From NCBI GenBank assembly GCA_001792895.1, contig MARA01000005.1, forward strand, positions 682,001 to 746,000: 64,000 nt of DNA, in the 5' to 3' direction. The notes under the pieces are model-generated. The model was not told the origin of the DNA. It searched no databases and saw only the letters and a program-made list of their open reading frames with translations. Below are positions 12,513 through 23,473 of this stretch, piece after piece. The position numbers were made by a program, and so were the translations under genes. Position 1 is the stretch's first letter; each line of letters starts with the position of its first letter. The DNA comes from Lentinus brumalis. Lineage: Eukaryota > Basidiomycota > Agaricomycetes > Polyporales > Polyporaceae.

Positions 12513-12808
12513 TCCCCTGGTGCTTCCTCAGAGATTCGCACCGGCCCATTTCTGTGGGTGAGAGCACTGCTGCGAGTGTCATGAGGCCACGAAGCAGCGC
12601 TTGAGAGGTAAGTGTCGAACATATACACCACCAGGACTTAGGAGACACTGACGTGCCAGAAACCTGCTGGGTCAGAGTGCAGGCTATGAGCCCGTGACTG
12701 GGATGAGGAAAGACTCGGGCGGACTTGGAACTTGGATTCGGAAGCACACAGGCAACGTCAGAATTGGAAGTCCGAATATGGCAGCCCAGACGCCGACCGC
12801 CCAACGGA

Positions 12809-13664
12809 CAGCACCTCCGACACCCCGCGTTCCGTCGCCTTCGACACACCGGCGCGTTCCCCCTCAAGCGTCTCGGCGGCCGCCCGACGCTCGTGTCGCG
12901 CTTCATCCGCTGCATCACCGGCCACGCCCCAACGGGACAGTATCGCGACCGTTTCCGACACCGATACGACGAGCCCACCATGTGCGTGCTACACTCCGGA
13001 GACTGGGCCTATCACACGCGTGAGCACGTCCTGCTCAAGTGCGACCACTACAAACGCCGCTTCCGCTACTCCTCCATTGAGGAACTCCTCCAATCCCTGG
13101 ATCCCTTCTACGACATCGAACATTTCCTCCTAGATAACCCGACCGCCTTCTCATTTGAGGACGCGCCGAGCTATGGCTAGGAGGAACCCCCTTTACGCAC
13201 TCCACCCACACGACGTAGCTGTTCACATTAGCTAGTACTTCGCACATATGTTGGCGGGGAACATTCATAAAACCCCGCGTTCCTTAGCAGACGGCTGTTA
13301 AAGCACTGCTTGTAATTGTGTTGGCTTGTACGTAGTACTGTACCAGCTACCAAAATATACCTGTGACCCAAAAGACCGCCCAACGGACGCAGACGCCCTT
13401 GGCATTAATCATGGTAGGACTTCGTCTCATCGTTGTCCAGTCCTTCGTATGATTCGTGCTGTCCTGTCTCCGTTTCATTTTGTATTGCCAAGCTATCGAA
13501 ATCGGTACGCTGTGTTCGCAAGGGTGCATTGTGTATCAGTTGTGTTGTCTGCCAATTCGCTGAACGTCGTCAGTTGAGTGTCCTCACGTGCTAGCTGCCA
13601 TCCCGACCATCTGTTGTACAGAACATCTTTGAGTCCCAATTTCCGCAATTGTCCCATTATGCCG
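12809..13664 (+). mobile_element. 5'-truncated LINE copy (ORF2 C-terminus plus 3' UTR)
   Basis: This segment matches 19025-19899 of the full-length element at about 99%, differing mostly by C/T transitions (for example the codon pairs around ttcccc/gttcccc and tacgac/tacgat). It lacks the 13-A insertion of the full copy. It encodes only the last ~123 residues of ORF2. Its 3' end runs straight into the ORF1 start of the full-length copy through the shared hexamer ATGCCG. Confidence 0.85.
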
Positions 13665-15396
13665 CAACCACGCCGCCGACCCGACACGCCGTTCAAGCCT
13701 GCTACGGAGGACGTCCCCATGGACTCCGCCTCTCCCGTCCTCTCCGCAACCGGGGACTCTGACAGCGACATCGAGCTCGACGCGCAAGAGCCCGACGCCA
13801 GCTCGCCCGAAAATTTTATCGGTATGACGTCAACTCCTCTCATCACCGATGCGGCGCGCGACTGCTTCGACATGGCCGCGAACCTGCAAGTCTTCAACGC
13901 TGAATTGCACACCCGCATGAAGGACTTCATGGACCCAGCTGCGGGTGTCGCCCTCGCGGCACTGCAGCACGCCCTCGACAAACTCAACCTCTCCCTGTAC
14001 CACGTCGCGAAGTCCACCGACCACGTCCAAGAGGTGGTGGGCGCCATCCGCGACACCAACGCCACTCGCCCTGTTACCCCGGCCCCCCTGCGTCCCAGAC
14101 CCAGGCGGACACGGTCGCTGTGATGCCCAGGACCTACGCGGAGGCTGCCGCCGCTGCGCGTCCCGCACTCGCGGCCCGCATCTCCACTCCTGCACCTTCC
14201 ACTGTCTCGTACGCAACCACGCTGAGCCCCTCGCGTGCGCCTTCCCCCTTCTCCGTTGCTGTCCCACCCCGGACGCCCCTCCGCCACTTATCTCCCGCCT
14301 CTCGGATGGCCCTCCGAAAGTCAAGTTCAGGAACCCTCCGCGCGGTTATAAGAAGCTCAAGTACGTCGTCTTCCCTCACGACCAACGTCCCTCCCCCGAG
14401 CTCCGCGCCACTCTCCATGCGGGCTTGGTCACTCCCCACCTGAACACGGCCCTCGAGCGTGAGCTCGGCGCGGTCACCCGCGTCGAACACATCGAGTGGT
14501 CGGGCTCGGGTAACTGCACGGTTTACTTCGACGCTCCTCCGGAGGCTGCGGCGCTCGACGTCGTCCGTCATCGCATGGCTGCGCTGTGCGGGATGGACGC
14601 CGCGAGTGTTCGTACTCAAGATTACGTATTCAGATCGTCTCTCGGCTTCCCGCGCACCAAGTGCGTCGACGACAATCTCAAGCTGCTCGACCCCAAGGAC
14701 GCGGCAGCGCCTCTCTTCAACCACCCGGACTGGCGCGACTACGTCTCCCGTCCGGACACAGCGTTCCGATGGGCCAGACGCGAGGAGCGCGGCACCGGGG
14801 CGATGCTCGTCGTGGAGTTCACGGACGACAGCAAGCACTCTCACGGTTACCGGCTCGCTCGCATCCCCGTCCTCTTCCGCTATCGCGTCACCCCCTCCAT
14901 CCTTCCTGATCGCACTCTAGTCCCTCAGTGCATGAACTGCTTCCGCTGGGGACATCCCACGGCAAGGTGCCACACCCAGCGGGACGTCTGCGACCGCTGC
15001 GGCGGACCCCACTCCGTCAATCACCACAACGCGTCCGCACGGTGCTGCGACAACCGCCCCGATCGTCTCACGACCCCCTGTCCTCACAACCCCTGGTGCC
15101 GCAACTGCGGTGGGGCTCACTACGCGTCGGACCGTTCGCTGTGCGAGTTCGCTCGCCATCGTAACGACCGCGCTTGGTATCGCGATCGCCGCCCTCCCAC
15201 GCGCGCACAAGTTCCGCCGTCGGCTCTCACAGCCACGCCTCCTGCGACGCTGCAGGACAGCATACACGCTCCTCCGGGACACGTACGTTTTGGCCCAACG
15301 TCCGTGATCCTATTCGACGCTAACTCACCTCCCAGACCTCAACCAGCGACGCCCTCGGAGGCCGAAGCGGGAAAGGGGAAAGGGTCTAAGGTGTAG
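13659..15396 (+). CDS. LINE ORF1: gag-like protein with three zinc knuckles
   Basis: ORF1 is a nucleic-acid-binding protein that would coat LINE RNA. It starts MPQPRRRPDTPFKP at 13659 and ends at 15396, five bases before ORF2. Coding is spread over three frames: 13659 to about 14088, then about 14089-14270, then about 14270-15396. Both changes have the sign of one missing base and both regions contain C runs (CCCCCC at 14083-14088; CCCC at 14267-14270). The C-terminal third has three cysteine knuckles, beginning CMNCFRWGHPTARC, CDRCGGPHSVNHHNASARC and CRNCGGAHYASDRSLC, as in many LINE ORF1 proteins. Because ORF2 is uninterrupted for 4 kb, the two frame breaks look more like under-called homopolymers than decay, but real mutations cannot be excluded. 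Confidence 0.75.
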
Positions 15397-15401
15397 TTAC
15401 T

Positions 15402-18400
15402 ATGTCGAACGTGCTCCATGTCGTCTATCATAATGTCAATCACTCGCCGCAACACACTCATGCTTTCCTGGAACAGTGCGCTGCGTGGGAGGTTGACGTT
15501 GTCTGTTTACAGGAGCCTTGGTACGGCCCCATTCGTCCCATCCCGTCTGCGTCGCCAGCTGGGCCAGCTGAGCGCACGCAAGACAACATGCTTTACGGTA
15601 CACAACTACACCCTGCGTGGCTGCTCGTCGAAGCCCGCAAGGACGCACGCGTCGTCTGCCATGTCAGTCGACGTCTCGCTAACGCCGTGGTGTCTCTAGA
15701 TCCCTCAGTAGAGCACCGCGACTGCATGCTCCTGTCAGTGCGGCCTCAACCCGACCATGACCCCGTCTTCATCCTCAACGTCTACAACGACACCGACAAC
15801 TCTGCAATCGAGTATCTCACTGGCATCACCCCTTCCCTGCCCGCCCTCGACATCGCCGGGGGCGACTACAACACGCACTCGCGTGTCTGGGATCCTGAGC
15901 ACCGCCCGGACTCTGCCGCTCGCACGGGCGGGCTACTCGATCTCCACGCTCAACTCGGCCTCCGCTTGCTATCTCCCACCGGGGTCCCTACACACTTCCC
16001 GCACAATCCTCGGCTGAACGCAACAGTAATCGACCTCGTGTGGGTCCCTTCCGATCGCAACCCCGAGCTCTATGACGTGCGCGTCGCGCCTGACGAGCGC
16101 GGCATGTCCGACCACGCAGTAATCCACGCATACATCCCAACCGGTGCTTGGTCGTACGCCGGAGCACCTTCAATCGCTCCCAAGTCCGACGAGGAGAAGG
16201 CGTTCATCGAATCGATCCTCGGCGCAGTTCACCTCTCCTTGCCGGTCGACGTTCCTCTCGACTCGGCCGCAGAACTCGGCGCAGCAGTCGACACTCTGTT
16301 CTCCTGCGTCCTGGACGCCTGGGCTGCAAACGCCTCGCCCACGACCATCTGCAACAAATCCAAGCTGTGGTGGGATCAGTCATGTACTCAAACCCGCCGC
16401 GCGCTCGAAGAGGCTCAACGCCAACTCGAACTCATCCGCGCGCGTGGAGCTCCCGCTGGCCTCGAGCGTGCGGAAGCCCGCGCTGCTGTCATCCGCGCAC
16501 GAAAACGACACATCTCGAACATACGGCTCCGCCGCAGAAGGCACATGGATGAGCAGATCGAGCGCATCGCTACTACAAACCGCCGTGTCTGGGACTTGAT
16601 GTCGTGGGTCGGGCCACGTGCCATGCCCATGTATCGGTCCCTCGTTCACAACGGTGAAGCCCTCCGCTCTCTCCCCGACCTGTGGAACGCTCTCGATGAG
16701 ACGTTTCATGCTGCAGCATCACGCCCTGTCGACCCGTCTATCCTCGACGACCTCCCATCGCTCCCGGAACGCGAGTGTCCACCCATCTCAAGCACGGAGC
16801 TCTCGGACGCTATCCAGCACGTCTCGACGCATTCCACACCCGGCTGGGACCACTTGCACTGGAGGCATCTCAAGCTCCTCTTGCGCGACGGTCACTTTGT
16901 CGATGTACTCACTCGGATCTACAACGCCATCCTCCGTCTCGGAGTGTGGCCCGCACAGTTCAAGCGAGCGGTATCGGTCGTCATCCCCAAGCCATACAAG
17001 GACGACTACTCGCGCGTCAAGTCGTATCGCCCCATCGTCCTCCTGAGCACGCTCGGGAAACTGTTCGAGAAGATCCTCAGCGAACGACTGCACTACGAGT
17101 GCGCCAAGTTCAACATCCTCCATCCAAATCAATTCGGCGGCACGAAGGCACACAGCACCATCGACGCCGCTAACGCTTTGGTCACGCACGTCCGTGCAGG
17201 CTGGCGGAAGGGTCTCGTGTCCTCCTGCCTCGCCTTCGACGTCGCGCAATTCTTCCCCTCCATGAACCACTCCCTTCTATGCCTCATCCTCCAGCACTTC
17301 GGCTTCGCCGCTCCCCTCGTCCGCTTCTTCCGGCACTACCTCAGCGATCGCCAATCTTGCTTTCGCTGGGGCAAGGCCACGTCTCCCTGGTTCGATCTAC
17401 CCGACGTCGGCGCCGGGCAGGGATCCGCCCTGTCCCCGGTCCTCACCAACATCTACATTGCCCCCGCCATCCATCTACTCTCCCCCGTCTCGTCAGCCAC
17501 AGACCCGGCTGTCCTCAGAATGTACGTGGACGACGGCCTGTGGCTAGTCACCTCCCCGACCATTGAGCAAAACTGCGACATTCTATGCGAACAATACGCA
17601 GAGACGGTCGTCACCCTGGGCCGTCTGGGCCTGGTCATCGAGGGCGACAAGAGTGAAGCGATGCACTTCATCTCTGCCCGCCTTGCTCGGTCTCAGTCTC
17701 CTCTCCCCCTGCGTCTCACGCCAACGCTTACTCTCCAGCCCAAGACGGCCATGCGCTGGCTTGGGTTCCGCCTCGACCCCCGCCTTTCCTTCCGCGCGCA
17801 CGTCGCGTACTTTGCTGAGCGTGCGGCCACCACGGTGAACGCAATGTTGATGCTCGGAAACTCCGTTCGCGGTCTCACTCCCCTCCAACGTCGCACTCTC
17901 TACATCTCTTGCGTTCGCCCTCTCCTAACCTACGGCGCCGAAGTATGGTACCGCGAGAAGGGCTGCAAGACTCTCATGCAACCCCTCATCGCAGCGCAAC
18001 ACCGCGCGTTGCGCTGGATCACAGGCGCATTCCGCACCACACCTACTGGTGCCCTGCACTCGTTCGCTGGCGTCATGCCCCTCCACCTACACTGCCGCAA
18101 GTTGCAGGAGCGCTACGTCCTGCGTCTCCACACCCTCCCCTCCTCCCACCCTATCCGGGCCCTGTTCCCGACCATCTTCGATCCCGACCCGCACGCACCT
18201 CGCGCTCGCTTCCCCATTGTTGAGTTCCCTCGCAAACCTCCGGCGGACATTCCCCTCGCCCACTCGTTCCCGCGCGCACGCCCGCTCATCACTGAAACAT
18301 TCGATCCCTTGGACGACGAATGCCAACCAGGGCTCCGCGTCCGAGATCTCTTCGCCGACCGCATCACAACGTACCTCACCCACCCATCCAAAAAGGACGC

Positions 18401-19397
18401 GGACGCGCTCAACGCGTGGATCACGTCTGAACTCCGTCCGCGCATCTCTGCGGCGCATCAAGACCCCGGGGCTCTCGTCATCTTCACGGACGGAAGCTCT
18501 TTCGTAACGGCTCCTGACGGCATGAACTTGGGCTCCGCGGCTGGCTATCGCGCGTACCACAACGGCCGTCTCGTGCGAGCGCGATCAATCTACACCGGAT
18601 ACGCTTTCTCGTTTGACTGCGAGCTAATCGCCCTGTCCATGGCGATCGCGTTCGGCTACCTCAAGTCGTACCACACCCTCCATATCTTCTCAGACAGCGA
18701 GAACGCCCTATCCAACCTCACCGACGTTTCGGGCGGCCGCATGGGGAACGTTAACTCCTGCCGCATACTTCGCGACTGGTTCGAACGCCACCCAACGAAC
18801 CATCTGCACCTACACTACTGCCCGTCCCACTCGGGTATCGAGGAGAACGAGGCGGTCGACGCCGACGTCAAGCACAAGGCACGCTATACGACCTGGCGAC
18901 AACTCCGCCATTTCGGCCGCACCTTCCCTACCTCGTACGCGTTCGTCAAACACTCCATCACCGACTACGCTACAACCACCTGGCAGCAAGAGGCTGACGC
19001 GAACCCCAGGACGTACTGGGGTCGCCAGCACCTCCGACACCCCGCGTTCCGTCGCCTTCGACACACCGGCGTGTTCCCCCTCAAGCGTCTTGGCGGCCGC
19101 CCGACGCTCGTGTCGCGCTTCATCCGCTGCATCACCGGCCACGCCCCAACGGGACAGTACCGCGACCGTTTCCGACACCGATACGATGAGCCCACCATGT
19201 GCGTGCTACACTCCGGAGACTGGGCCTATCACACGCGTGAGCACGTCCTGCTCAAGTGCGACCACTACAAACGCCGCTTCCGCTACTCCTCCATTGAGGA
19301 ACTCCTCCAATCCCTGGATCCCTTCTACGATATCGAACATTTCCTCCTAGATAACCCGACCGCCTTCTCATTCGAGGACGCGCCGAGCTATGGCTAG
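15402..19397 (+). CDS. LINE ORF2: endonuclease-RT-RNase H polyprotein
   Basis: An uninterrupted 1331-aa frame starts at ATG 15402, just after the ORF1 stop. Residues ~1-230 form an exonuclease/endonuclease/phosphatase fold (CLQEPW, GGDYNTH, SDHAVIH), which nicks target DNA. Reverse transcriptase follows (about 440-760) with PGWDHLHW, YRPIVLLSTLGKLFE, LAFDVAQFFPS, GAGQGSALSPVL and the catalytic YVDD near residue 708. An RNase H domain lies at about 1020-1150 (FTDGSS, ELIAL, SDSENAL, HSGIEENEAVDAD). All catalytic signatures are visible, so the enzyme set is potentially functional. Mobility also depends on ORF1, which reads as frameshifted here. Confidence 0.92.
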   Translation: MSNVLHVVYHNVNHSPQHTHAFLEQCAAWEVDVVCLQEPWYGPIRPIPSASPAGPAERTQDNMLYGTQLHPAWLLVEARKDARVVCHVSRRLANAVVSLDPSVEHRDCMLLSVRPQPDHDPVFILNVYNDTDNSAIEYLTGITPSLPALDIAGGDYNTHSRVWDPEHRPDSAARTGGLLDLHAQLGLRLLSPTGVPTHFPHNPRLNATVIDLVWVPSDRNPELYDVRVAPDERGMSDHAVIHAYIPTGAWSYAGAPSIAPKSDEEKAFIESILGAVHLSLPVDVPLDSAAELGAAVDTLFSCVLDAWAANASPTTICNKSKLWWDQSCTQTRRALEEAQRQLELIRARGAPAGLERAEARAAVIRARKRHISNIRLRRRRHMDEQIERIATTNRRVWDLMSWVGPRAMPMYRSLVHNGEALRSLPDLWNALDETFHAAASRPVDPSILDDLPSLPERECPPISSTELSDAIQHVSTHSTPGWDHLHWRHLKLLLRDGHFVDVLTRIYNAILRLGVWPAQFKRAVSVVIPKPYKDDYSRVKSYRPIVLLSTLGKLFEKILSERLHYECAKFNILHPNQFGGTKAHSTIDAANALVTHVRAGWRKGLVSSCLAFDVAQFFPSMNHSLLCLILQHFGFAAPLVRFFRHYLSDRQSCFRWGKATSPWFDLPDVGAGQGSALSPVLTNIYIAPAIHLLSPVSSATDPAVLRMYVDDGLWLVTSPTIEQNCDILCEQYAETVVTLGRLGLVIEGDKSEAMHFISARLARSQSPLPLRLTPTLTLQPKTAMRWLGFRLDPRLSFRAHVAYFAERAATTVNAMLMLGNSVRGLTPLQRRTLYISCVRPLLTYGAEVWYREKGCKTLMQPLIAAQHRALRWITGAFRTTPTGALHSFAGVMPLHLHCRKLQERYVLRLHTLPSSHPIRALFPTIFDPDPHAPRARFPIVEFPRKPPADIPLAHSFPRARPLITETFDPLDDECQPGLRVRDLFADRITTYLTHPSKKDADALNAWITSELRPRISAAHQDPGALVIFTDGSSFVTAPDGMNLGSAAGYRAYHNGRLVRARSIYTGYAFSFDCELIALSMAIAFGYLKSYHTLHIFSDSENALSNLTDVSGGRMGNVNSCRILRDWFERHPTNHLHLHYCPSHSGIEENEAVDADVKHKARYTTWRQLRHFGRTFPTSYAFVKHSITDYATTTWQQEADANPRTYWGRQHLRHPAFRRLRHTGVFPLKRLGGRPTLVSRFIRCITGHAPTGQYRDRFRHRYDEPTMCVLHSGDWAYHTREHVLLKCDHYKRRFRYSSIEELLQSLDPFYDIEHFLLDNPTAFSFEDAPSYG

Positions 19398-19586
19398 GAG
19401 GAACCCCCTTTACGCACTCCACCCACACGACGTAGCTGTTCACATTAGCTAGTACTTCGCACATATGTTGGCGGGGAACATTCATAAAACCCCGCGTTCC
19501 TTAGCAGACGGCTGTTAAAGCACTGCTTGTAATTGTGTTGGCTTGTACGTAGTACTGTACCAGCTACCAAAATATACCTGTGACCC

Positions 19587-19599
19587 AAAAAAAAAAAAA
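19587..19599 (+). repeat. A13 tract inside the LINE 3' UTR
   Basis: The full-length LINE has GACCC-A13-GACCCAAAAG where the truncated copy has only GACCCAAAAG. It looks like a small tandem duplication of gaccc combined with expansion of the A run. Confidence 0.8.
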
Positions 19600-20054
19600 G
19601 ACCCAAAAGACCGCCCAACGGACGCAGACGCCCTTGGCATTAATCATGGTAGGACTTCGTCTCATCGTTGTCCAGTCCTTCGTATGATTCGTGCTGTCCT
19701 GTCTCCGTTTCATTTTGTATTGCCAAGCTATCGAAATCGGTACGCTGTGTTCGCAAGGGTGCATTGTGTATCAGTTGTGTTGTCTGCCAATTCGCTGAAC
19801 GTCGTCAGTTGAGTGTCCTCACGTGCTAGCTGCCATCCCGACCATCTGTTGTACAGAACATCTTTGAGTCCCAATTTCCGCAATTGTCCCATTATGCCGT
19901 AGTTTACAAGCTAGTAGATCCTAAGTAATTGATAGATGTGTGCGTGTGCGTGTATCATGTCGATGGTGCATTGCGGCGACGACCCGTCTCTTGACGGGAA
20001 TATTTCGATTAGGCGTCCCCGCCAGGGTCGGCAATGTCAGAGGACAAACATCGC

Positions 20055-23014
20055 TCATATTCTTGTCCTTGATGAAGGAACGTCGAACTTGTACTTCTCC
20101 CATCCGCTCCACTGGAAGACGGGCAAAGGATGCGCCTCCGTGTTGAAGACCCATTGATCCAGGGGTACGGGGTCGTCATTGATGAAGAGCAGGTAGAGGT
20201 ACTTCAGCCTGCAGAGCGCGTGAGCATAGCTGCCGTCGAGCGGGTCGTAGTGAACACTTACGTCTCCGCGAGGAAGTAGCTAAGGACATGAACAGGATCG
20301 AGTGATCAGCACCAGAGAAGCATGGGTGACAATAGCGACTAGGCTCACCTCGGCTGCTCGTCCTGCTGCATAGCAGGCATACGCATGACGTTCTTCAAGC
20401 TCGCGTACCCAGACGGCGTCTTCGTGTTCTTCTCGAGGGCTTGGAAGATCTCCCACCCACGCTCCCGCCATACAGGGTTTCCCGTCACCCGCCACATGAT
20501 ATAGATCGACTCAAGCGTCTGTCGTGCGCAAGAGTTTCGCATGAGCACTCTTATTCAACCATTCGGAGAGTGAGGTTCTCCCACAAACGCAAACATGGCC
20601 ACAAAGGCAACCATTCGGGGGCGAGATGGCTAGAAGCACTCACCTCGGGTCGCAAAAAATAGTCCGCCCGGCGCACAACGTAGTCCCACGGGGCCGACGC
20701 AGCCTGCGACATGTCCGGCTTCGTGTACGGGATCGGCGTCCTCGCGCCGAGCCCAGGTAATGGGCCTTCCATGCCGCCCATCCGCCACTCCTCCAGCGCG
20801 TCGATCCATGGCTTGCTCTTCGGCTCCATCACCGCGACCTCCGGGCCGAGGCCTGTGGGCATGTCCGCGTACAACAGCCAGCAGCTCGTCGCGAGCCCCT
20901 CTGCGGCCGCCATGTGCAGTTCGCGAAGGTCGTAATTCTCAAGGAGGCGGTACGCGCGCTGCGCTTCGGGGTTGAGGCGCGAGACGTCGATGATAGACAA
21001 GTTCAGCGGGAGCGTGTGCGCGCCAAGGGCGAGAAGCCCGGGGAAGAAGCACGACAGGTGCTCGAAGGCGTGCGAGGCGGAGCGCTTGGGGCCGTTCGTG
21101 TCTGTTACGTAGAGCATTTGCCGGTTCGGGGTCACGTACATGAGCCGTGTGAGGATCTCGTTCGTGGAGAGCAGATCTGGAGAAGGGCTCGAGGTCAGTT
21201 GACGCGCGGTGGTTATAGCAGCGTGCGTACACATCTCCAGATTCGCAATGTCCCGCTGGCCGGTCAGCAAGTACTGTTTGAGAAGGTACTCGTGCGCACT
21301 GTCGGCAGCTGCACCGACGGACAGCGAGTCTGGGCCTGGCGTATCGAGTCCATCGTCAGCGCGGCATGCATCGGGGTAACGAACGCACCACCTGCGGGCG
21401 TCCCGCTCTTGAGGTTCCAGCGCGTTGGGAACATGCCACCTTGGCGCTCCGACATCACCTCCGCGAGGCTTTGAATGACTTGATTTCCCTGGAACGGCGT
21501 GAACACCAAGGCATCCCGTGAGAAACGCGGGAGACATACATGCGCGAAGTGCTTCTTCGACCCAGTCGTGTGAGCGAGAGAGGTCCACTCGAGCTGACAC
21601 GTAGCAATCTCTGCGAGGATGCCAGAGACTCCGCCAGACAGGGCGGAACTGATCGTCGCCGTCAACTCACGCGTCGGTCACGAGTGCACCCGGAGACTCA
21701 CCTCCTGGTATCGATCCCGAAGACGGGGAAGCCCTTCACAGTGTTGAATGCGGGCTCCAGGAGCGTGGCCAGCTCGTCAGCCTTATGCAACAGCATCTCC
21801 TCGCCAGACAGAGCGTGCGCCGCAAGTAGACCTCCCAGGTATCGAATAACGGTCTCGAAGAAGGGCGCGAAGAGAACAGTGCCACCGTTCCTTGAGCTCT
21901 TGAGCTACTGAGGGGGTCAGTACAAGTACATCGTCAATCACAATAGGCACCACGTCTGGCACAGTTGAAAGAGCGAGAGGTGTTGGACCACCGAATGAGT
22001 GCATCATGAAGCGGCAAAGGACGCATCTCTGTGCTAGCATCCTTGAGTGAGGCGTCCCTGAGCCCTTGCGCAGGAGGGGACTGCTGTAGTTTTCATTGAG
22101 CGGGAACTAGAAGTGAAGCGGCTCAAGTAACAGTACTAATGCAAGTCTCGTCGTCCGGAGACCTTAACTTGCACAATTCTCGCCGCGACTCCGCACGAAG
22201 CACCACTACCTCTTCTGAAGCAGTGGTGAACCGCCGGAGTGTAACAAGAATCCAAGCGTCCAGAGGTCCGAGCCGAGCCACCGCCAAACGCGTCATGATA
22301 GTCCGATTCCCGTTGAGGTGTGCTCGTCTTGCTCTCAGCCAACAGGGAACCCTCCCAAAGAAGAGGAGCGCGGTGCGGTTTTGACGTACATCCCTTGAGC
22401 GGACAGACCTCAGGCAGCAGCTGCATGTGGCAGGAAAAACTTCGAGGATGGTGGACACGACAAGTGAATCGGACAGACCTGTGTAAAATTCCCTTCTCTA
22501 ACGATCGGTAGAGCAGCCGAGAACTCTTCATGCAGATCCATAAGGAGCATGGTATCAAGCGAGTCGTACATTGTCACGTTCCATCCGTTGAAGCTGCGAA
22601 GGGCGTCATGCTACGCGTGCAACCGTGCGAGGGCGTACTCACTTGTTCACGCCGGTGTTCGACAAAGGCCGCAGCTCATCGAAGCCCTCAGCGTACTTGA
22701 GGTATCCCTGGTATGCATGTAGGTACGCCTGCTTCACCTGAGCTGCGCGGGTATCCCAGAGAGGAGACGGCGGTGATATAGGATGCTGCCACGGCCGAGG
22801 AGAGTTGTTCCAGGAAGAGAAGCGGCCCGTTGGGTGTCCGGCGGGTATCTGGATATAATAGAGAGTCGAAACGACGAAGACAGCGATTACGGCGGCAGTG
22901 ATGTAACGAGCGGACTTGACGCGTCTGTCGAAGTTGCATTCGTGAGACTGGGTGTCTGCACACGAGCAAGGCTGGGCGGTCGACGTACGGGAGCATGGAC
23001 TGGTAGAAAGCCAT
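20055..23014 (-). CDS. GH47 alpha-1,2-mannosidase (class I)
   Basis: The product trims alpha-1,2-linked mannose from N-glycans in the ER/Golgi lumen. The start at 23014 gives MAFYQSMLP, a 64-nt intron (gtacgt donor), then a hydrophobic signal-anchor ([18 protein letters not shown]), so it is a type II membrane protein. GH47 motifs appear in order across several exons: [128 protein letters not shown] and FNTEAHPL. The Thr of the last motif is the calcium-binding position in the family. One intron (21905-22478, 574 nt) is unusually long. I could not assign an ER or Golgi paralogue. The gene is divergent from AP180, with 459 bp between the two start codons. Confidence 0.9.
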
Positions 23015-23473
23015 CGGCGACGACACCCGTCGCACCGCTGCGGTCGAGCGGGAGTGGAAAGCGAGTGCTGCGGTCGACCGCCGAGATGACTTTGAGCTCG
23101 AGGAGGGGGAGCGGGAGAGGGGGACTTCGGTGAGGGGCGGGTTTTGTGCAGCCAGCGGCGGCAGAACCCACGTTATGTTTCACAACGTTTCCTTGGCATT
23201 ATGCGCGATCAATAAGTATCCTGCGCGAGGCAGAAAGAGCACAAGCCGTAGCGGACCAGCGCAATCCTTCCGTCCCCGAGGTCAGCGGCACACCCTCGGC
23301 ACAGATCGGCGCTTGCCGGCCGGGTCAGCCGAAGTGGCCCCGTATCCATTGGCGCTCACTCAGGTCGCGCGCTGTGCTTTCAGCTCTCGCCATCGTGCTG
23401 CTCGTCGAGCTCGGTGTGCTCGTCATCGTGTAAACTATCCCCGCCGTCGCTCTGCTTGACCCGCACGCTACCT
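23015..23473. promoter_or_regulatory. Divergent promoter region GH47 / AP180
   Basis: This 459-bp interval separates the ATGs of two divergent genes and must contain both promoters and 5' leaders. CT-rich stretches lie on each side. No specific factor site is assigned. Confidence 0.6.

Larger units (their letters stand above)
13659..19899 (+). mobile_element. Full-length non-LTR retrotransposon (APE-type LINE)
   Basis: The element has a gag-like ORF1 with zinc knuckles, an intact 1331-aa ORF2 and a ~500-bp 3' UTR. The enzymes, in order, are APE-like endonuclease, reverse transcriptase and RNase H, as in fungal Tad1-like and I/R1-like clades; the exact clade needs a tree. There is no obvious 5' UTR: ORF1's ATG is the first element-specific sequence after the upstream fragment. 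No terminal poly-A is seen at 19899, but a run of 13 A lies inside the 3' UTR (19587-19599). A target-site duplication is not obvious. Confidence 0.85.
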
